From assembly GCA_003222245.1 (NCBI GenBank), contig QHVH01000048.1, positions 1-38,965 of the forward strand: a stretch of 38,965 nt of DNA, written 5' to 3'. Under the pieces are notes generated by a model, which was not told the DNA's origin, did not search any database, and worked only from the letters and a program-made list of their open reading frames with translations. Below, in pieces: positions 36,192 through 38,965 of this stretch (position 1 is its first letter; the number at the start of each line of letters is the position of its first letter). Source of the DNA: Blastocatellia bacterium AA13 (GTDB lineage: Bacteria > Acidobacteriota > Blastocatellia > UBA7656). The translations under genes were made by a program, and so were the position numbers.

Positions 36192-37170
36192 GCGCTGAAT
36201 GGAACCGCCCCGCTTCGCTACCGACGCATCCCGAAAGCGAACTTCTCAATGTCACCGTAACGCCTGGCCGCCGCCTTGCCCTACGGAATTGACTTCGAGG
36301 TGACGGCGCTTCAGCCACCCGTGAACTACGATGCTCCCACGGCCTCGCAACAGCGGCCTTTCGAATCAGGTGCGCTGCGATGTAGCCCGGACACTCGGCT
36401 GCGTGCTGATAGCAACCGCGCACACAGTGAAACCGAGTTTTAGTGACCAACCAACCGCGGCAGCGAGGGTCGACCTTCGCGACCAGACCGAAGGAACCAG
36501 ACTGACTTTGCCACGGATTGCTTCGCATCGAACCCGTTACGTTGTCACCGCCAACTGTGCGCTTCCTGCTTTCGAGTGAGTCAACTTCGTTTGATCCGCC
36601 CACCGCAGCCGTAGAAGCAAGGAGTATCTGCTTGCGTACGTCGTCAAGAAGCTGCGCGCTCGACCGGGCTTCATAGTAAACATAGGCAAGCACGACGACG
36701 ACGAACACGACAAGTGCAGCAAATCCCGTGTTTGAGAGGAATGGAATCGTCGCCTGCAGCCACGTAATGCCGATCAGAAACGCAATGAGTGCCGGTATCA
36801 TCGAGAGTTCGAACTTGAACCGGACGAGGACGGTCTTTAGGTATTGCTGACCAACGACGGCATCGCTGAGCGACAACTTGAGGTAGTCCTCCCATCGCTT
36901 CCTATGCGTGGAGTCCTTCTTCCGCATCGGCTTGTCGAAGCAATTGACCTCGATCTGCGAACTAAGGTCCTCGAGAATAAGACCGGCCGCCACAACAAAC
37001 ACGACGAAGATCACAACGAATGCCGCGGGATATTCGTGGAGAAACGCGTCTACCCCGGAGATGTACCGCGAGAGGAGTTTGACGTACGGTGCCAGAGCTA
37101 TCGAACCTGGAACGAGAGTCGTGGCAATCGGTCGGAGATACTCGTCCTTCAGAGTAGATTCAACGTCCAT
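36127..37170 (-). CDS. Membrane protein with three or four segments and an anomalous C-terminal tail
   Basis: I start at ATG 37170 (MDVESTLKDEYLRPIATTLV); the frame extends to 37197. Hydrophobic segments lie at about residues 18-36, 47-67 (AAFVVIFVVFVVAAGLILED), 120-143 and 147-166 (FAALVVFVVVVLAYVYYEA). I do not recognise the family. From about residue 195 onward the sequence turns rich in Arg, Cys, Ser and Pro, does not look like protein, and the frame stops only at 36127 inside attC F. The natural stop may have been lost by a deletion or rearrangement within the cassette, or the tail may be a read-through product. Confidence 0.62.
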   Translation of the reverse strand: MDVESTLKDEYLRPIATTLVPGSIALAPYVKLLSRYISGVDAFLHEYPAAFVVIFVVFVVAAGLILEDLSSQIEVNCFDKPMRKKDSTHRKRWEDYLKLSLSDAVVGQQYLKTVLVRFKFELSMIPALIAFLIGITWLQATIPFLSNTGFAALVVFVVVVLAYVYYEARSSAQLLDDVRKQILLASTAAVGGSNEVDSLESRKRTVGGDNVTGSMRSNPWQSQSGSFGLVAKVDPRCRGWLVTKTRFHCVRGCYQHAAECPGYIAAHLIRKAAVARPWEHRSSRVAEAPSPRSQFRRARRRPGVTVTLRSSLSGCVGSEAGRFHSARPTRRCTRARSWFLMNRPRIF

Positions 37171-37191
37171 TGCGAACTCCGTAAAGTGGCC

Positions 37192-37254
37192 ACCCAACGC
37201 TCCGCATCACTGTGCCGCGCAGTTTGCGGCTACAGTGCATGCGGGAAGTTAGCA
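37192..37254 (-). repeat. attC site G (short form)
   Basis: R boxes ACCCAAC (37192-37198) and GTTAGCA (37248-37254). The arms CCGCATCACTGTGCCGC and GCGGCTACAGTGCATGCGG pair fully except for two unpaired right-arm bases six positions apart. At 63 bp this is the compact attC type with a very short terminal loop. It overlaps the stop-codon region of the TIR-like gene (ends 37230). Confidence 0.85.
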
Positions 37255-37919
37255 GCATCCGCTGGTACAGGAAGTGCCAGAGAGCTATCGCGAGCCAGTC
37301 GCATTGCGAGGAGTACAATGTCTGACCACGGCGCCTCACCCTTCCATGCGGCGTCGAGGCGCTCTTTCTCCGTTCGAAATGTCGGCAACACATCGAGAAC
37401 TTCGCTGGGTGTTGGTACTCGCACAGCATCTGGACGTGTGGCGAGCCAGGACATCACCGCTGGCACGATTGTCTCAGTACTTCCGTCGTGCTGCTTTGGA
37501 TCAAACCCCGCTAAGTCTGATAGGAATCGGACATATGCGCTTCCTCGAGGGACGAGCAACAACCAATCATGATTCCCATCGCCGTCCGGGCCGAAACGCT
37601 GTGCCATGGATACACCGAGTTCGACGGGCATGTTGAAGCGTGCGAGATTCGCGTCTCCCTCACCGCGACATCGACATAGATCATGTATTGAGTATTTCGA
37701 AGAGAGGATCGCCTGCGTGATCCGGTCCATTCGCGGGACGGCGGTATAGCCGGTTTCAATCGCGCAACGAGGGAGAAAGCCGCAACAGACTGCAGCAAAC
37801 ACGATCGCGTCGAAGATCGGTCGATACTCGTCATCGTAGGGACAGTTGATAAAGACCGACAGATGGCGGTGGGCCCCTAAGACACCCGCCCCGAAGTGGA
37901 TGCGATCTCGGTCAGTCAT
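37230..37919 (-). CDS. TIR-like protein of a recurrent uncharacterised family, coupled to the TIR gene
   Basis: 229 residues from ATG 37919, with GGAGGAG upstream inside the TIR gene. The N-terminal strand HLSVFINCPYDDEYRPIFDA resembles the first TIR strand, and YSIHDLCRC followed by LARFNMPVELGVSMA resembles the later TIR strand and the helix carrying its Glu. I know this pattern as a recurrent hypothetical family but cannot give it a function. It overlaps the TIR gene by eight bases (ATGACTGA), so the two are translationally coupled in one cassette, followed by attC G. This suggests a two-protein unit, perhaps sensor plus effector. Confidence 0.75.
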   Translation of the reverse strand: MTDRDRIHFGAGVLGAHRHLSVFINCPYDDEYRPIFDAIVFAAVCCGFLPRCAIETGYTAVPRMDRITQAILSSKYSIHDLCRCRGEGDANLARFNMPVELGVSMAQRFGPDGDGNHDWLLLVPRGSAYVRFLSDLAGFDPKQHDGSTETIVPAVMSWLATRPDAVRVPTPSEVLDVLPTFRTEKERLDAAWKGEAPWSDIVLLAMRLARDSSLALPVPADAANFPHAL

Positions 37920-38484
37920 GGCTGCGCTCCTCCGGCGGCGCGTCGACCGGCGTAGCCAACGCATCTGAGAGAGCCTGGAATAATTCCCGAAATCTCTTCT
38001 CGACTTCTTTGCGCTCTTCGTCGCGCAGAGAAGCTAGCCCCGGAACTGATCGCACCGCGGGGTAGTCTGTTATGTAGTCAACGCACCGGGCCAACTTTGC
38101 CTTATTGCTACCATCTAGGGCCTCTAGCCCGCTCAGAAATGCCGGAATCTCGGACTCGTCAAGGCGAATCGGGATAATCCTTACATCCGGCCGGATCCAC
38201 TTGCGTTCGCAAATAGCGCTCCATTCTCTCGATTGCCACGGCCTATCCGATTGCGCGGCGCTGCTTACCAACACGAGAACGATGTTGGCGTGACGGATGG
38301 CTTCGTCGAGCCTTTCTCGCCAGTTCTCGCCAGGACGTACCTCCCGGCGGTCTAGCCAAGTTTCCGCACCGGTATCCGTGCAGAATTTGGCTAATGACTG
38401 CGCGGCATCGGCATCGCGCCGACTGTAGGAGATGAATATGTGGCTATTTCGTGAAGGCGATTTCTGATCATTCTCATCTGGCAT
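37912..38484 (-). CDS. TIR-domain protein
   Basis: 190 residues from ATG 38484, with GGAGG upstream; the frame is open to 38526. A TIR domain covers about residues 12-140: HIFISYSRRDADAAQSLAKF (strand A and helix), WLDRREVRPGENWRERLDEA (BB-loop region), ANIVLVLVSSAAQSDRPWQS followed by REWSAIC, whose Glu matches the catalytic Glu of NAD-cleaving TIR enzymes, and then RIIPIRLDES. Bacterial TIR proteins often act in phage defence (Thoeris, CBASS and others) by NAD cleavage or signal-nucleotide production. No partner of those known systems is present; the coupled gene is the TIR-like protein. It is cassette-borne, with attC H 24 bases upstream. Confidence 0.92.
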   Translation of the reverse strand: MPDENDQKSPSRNSHIFISYSRRDADAAQSLAKFCTDTGAETWLDRREVRPGENWRERLDEAIRHANIVLVLVSSAAQSDRPWQSREWSAICERKWIRPDVRIIPIRLDESEIPAFLSGLEALDGSNKAKLARCVDYITDYPAVRSVPGLASLRDEERKEVEKRFRELFQALSDALATPVDAPPEERSHD

Positions 38485-38507
38485 CGCGGATCCTCCAGAT
38501 CGTGTCT

Positions 38508-38615
38508 TGCTAACGATTGCGATCACCCGGCGCGCGCGACACCATCAAACTCAGATGCAAGTGGGCGATTCATAAAGAACCAACTTCGCGCGCTCGGTGA
38601 ATCGCCGAGTTGGGC
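38508..38615 (-). repeat. attC site H
   Basis: R boxes TGCTAAC (38508-38514) and GTTGGGC (38609-38615). The arms TCACCCGGCGCGCG and CGCGCGCTCGGTGA pair with an unpaired right-arm base. The middle is clearly related to site F. It separates the TIR cassette from the ORF-poor cassette upstream. Confidence 0.83.
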
Positions 38616-38771
38616 GATGCGCCGTGACGGACCGCCTCCCGCTCCTCTCGATTCGACGGCGCCCGACTCCTCAACCACGCGCGAACTCTATTGGTTGAGA
38701 CGATCAAATATCAAATGCGAGCGACCGATTCGGCGCGACGGCTCGGACATTACGATACAACTCGAAGCAAC
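38616..38771 (-). other. Cassette-sized segment without a clear gene
   Basis: 156 bp between attC I and attC H. The only minus-strand frame with an ATG is about 20 codons (MSEPSRRIGRSHLIFDRLNQ), without a clear ribosome binding site. Integron cassettes lacking a gene are known and sometimes supply promoters or small RNAs; neither is demonstrated here. Confidence 0.5.
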
Positions 38772-38864
38772 GTCCAACGCTGCGCATCACCCGGCCCGCG
38801 CCTGGCCCTCCGAGATATCATAAGAAATCCGCTCCGCAGGCTCGGGTGCATGCGCTTGTTCGAC
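38772..38864 (-). repeat. attC site I
   Basis: R boxes GTCCAAC (38772-38778) and GTTCGAC (38858-38864, one mismatch). The arms GCGCATCACCCGGCC and GGCTCGGGTGCATGCGC pair fully except for the two unpaired right-arm bases six positions apart. Confidence 0.84.
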
Positions 38865-38885
38865 CGCGCTCGCCGGGAGCCAAGA

Positions 38886-38965
38886 TTACTGCCTTTCGAG
38901 ACGAAGCCAGTATTGGCTGTCACTGTCAAGACCAGGCAGCTCCACACCCTTGAGCCCACGTCGGC
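38886..38965 (-). CDS. 3' end of a further cassette gene (runs off the right edge)
   Basis: On the minus strand, the frame entering at the right edge reads RRGLKGVELPGLDSDSQYWL then RLERQ and stops at 38886. The composition is protein-like, and the stop lies 21 bases before attC I, the same gene-then-attC spacing as in the other cassettes. With only 25 residues I cannot name the family. Confidence 0.4.
   Translation of the reverse strand, partial: RRGLKGVELPGLDSDSQYWLRLERQ

Noticed and set aside
36844-37572. 242-codon plus-strand frame across two cassettes
   Set aside because: It crosses attC G and is antisense to the membrane-protein and TIR-like genes; the composition is not protein-like.
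1-38965. CRISPR array, tRNA or rRNA genes
   Set aside because: No regularly spaced identical repeats, tRNA cloverleaf or rRNA-like sequence was seen. The only regular repeats are attC sites and the propeller codons.

Overview
The window looks like chromosomal DNA from a soil or sediment bacterium. My best guess is Acidobacteriota of the Blastocatellia type. The reasons are the large modular NRPS, the giant propeller-type hybrid histidine kinase, several VOC/glyoxalase genes and an exported TPR protein. This is inference: there is no rRNA or other phylogenetic marker here.

Layout. (1) 1-2033: a truncated IS5/IS1182-type insertion sequence at the left edge, then a minus-strand integron-like cassette array with three attC sites (orphan HicB; an antitoxin/PemK-MazF toxin pair; a small exported protein). 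(2) 2491-4310: a tight AraC/GyrI-like regulator - exported VOC - cytosolic VOC operon. (3) 4487-5716: an exported TPR protein. (4) 6437-27042: two overlapping NRPS genes, 20.6 kb. (5) 27951-34085, plus strand: a 1580-aa hybrid sensor kinase divergent from the NRPS operon, a GNAT acetyltransferase and an AlkD-like DNA repair protein. (6) 34194-38965: a second minus-strand cassette array with six attC sites, carrying a VOC protein, two DUF4160-DUF2442 pairs, a membrane protein, a TIR + TIR-like pair, a nearly ORF-free cassette and the 3' end of another gene. No integron integrase is present, so both arrays look like attC clusters without an integrase (CALIN).

The NRPS reads FAAL-ACP-C-A-PCP-E-C-A-PCP // C-A-PCP-C-A-PCP-C-A(FkbM methyltransferase)-PCP. 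Specificity pockets read by eye suggest fatty acyl-(D-Lys)-Val-X-Pro-Asp, with an FkbM-type methyltransferase embedded in the Asp-selecting A domain. No thioesterase, reductase, terminal condensation domain, MbtH protein, PPTase or transporter lies in the window, so release and export are unexplained. The sensor kinase shares a 0.9-kb divergent intergenic region with the NRPS operon and is the obvious local candidate for control, but it has no DNA-binding output domain.

The main points for a second look are the attC arrays on both sides of the NRPS/kinase block (their arrangement would fit insertion of about 32 kb into one older array), the TE-less lipopeptide line with its FkbM insertion, and the translationally coupled TIR/TIR-like cassette as a possible defence module.
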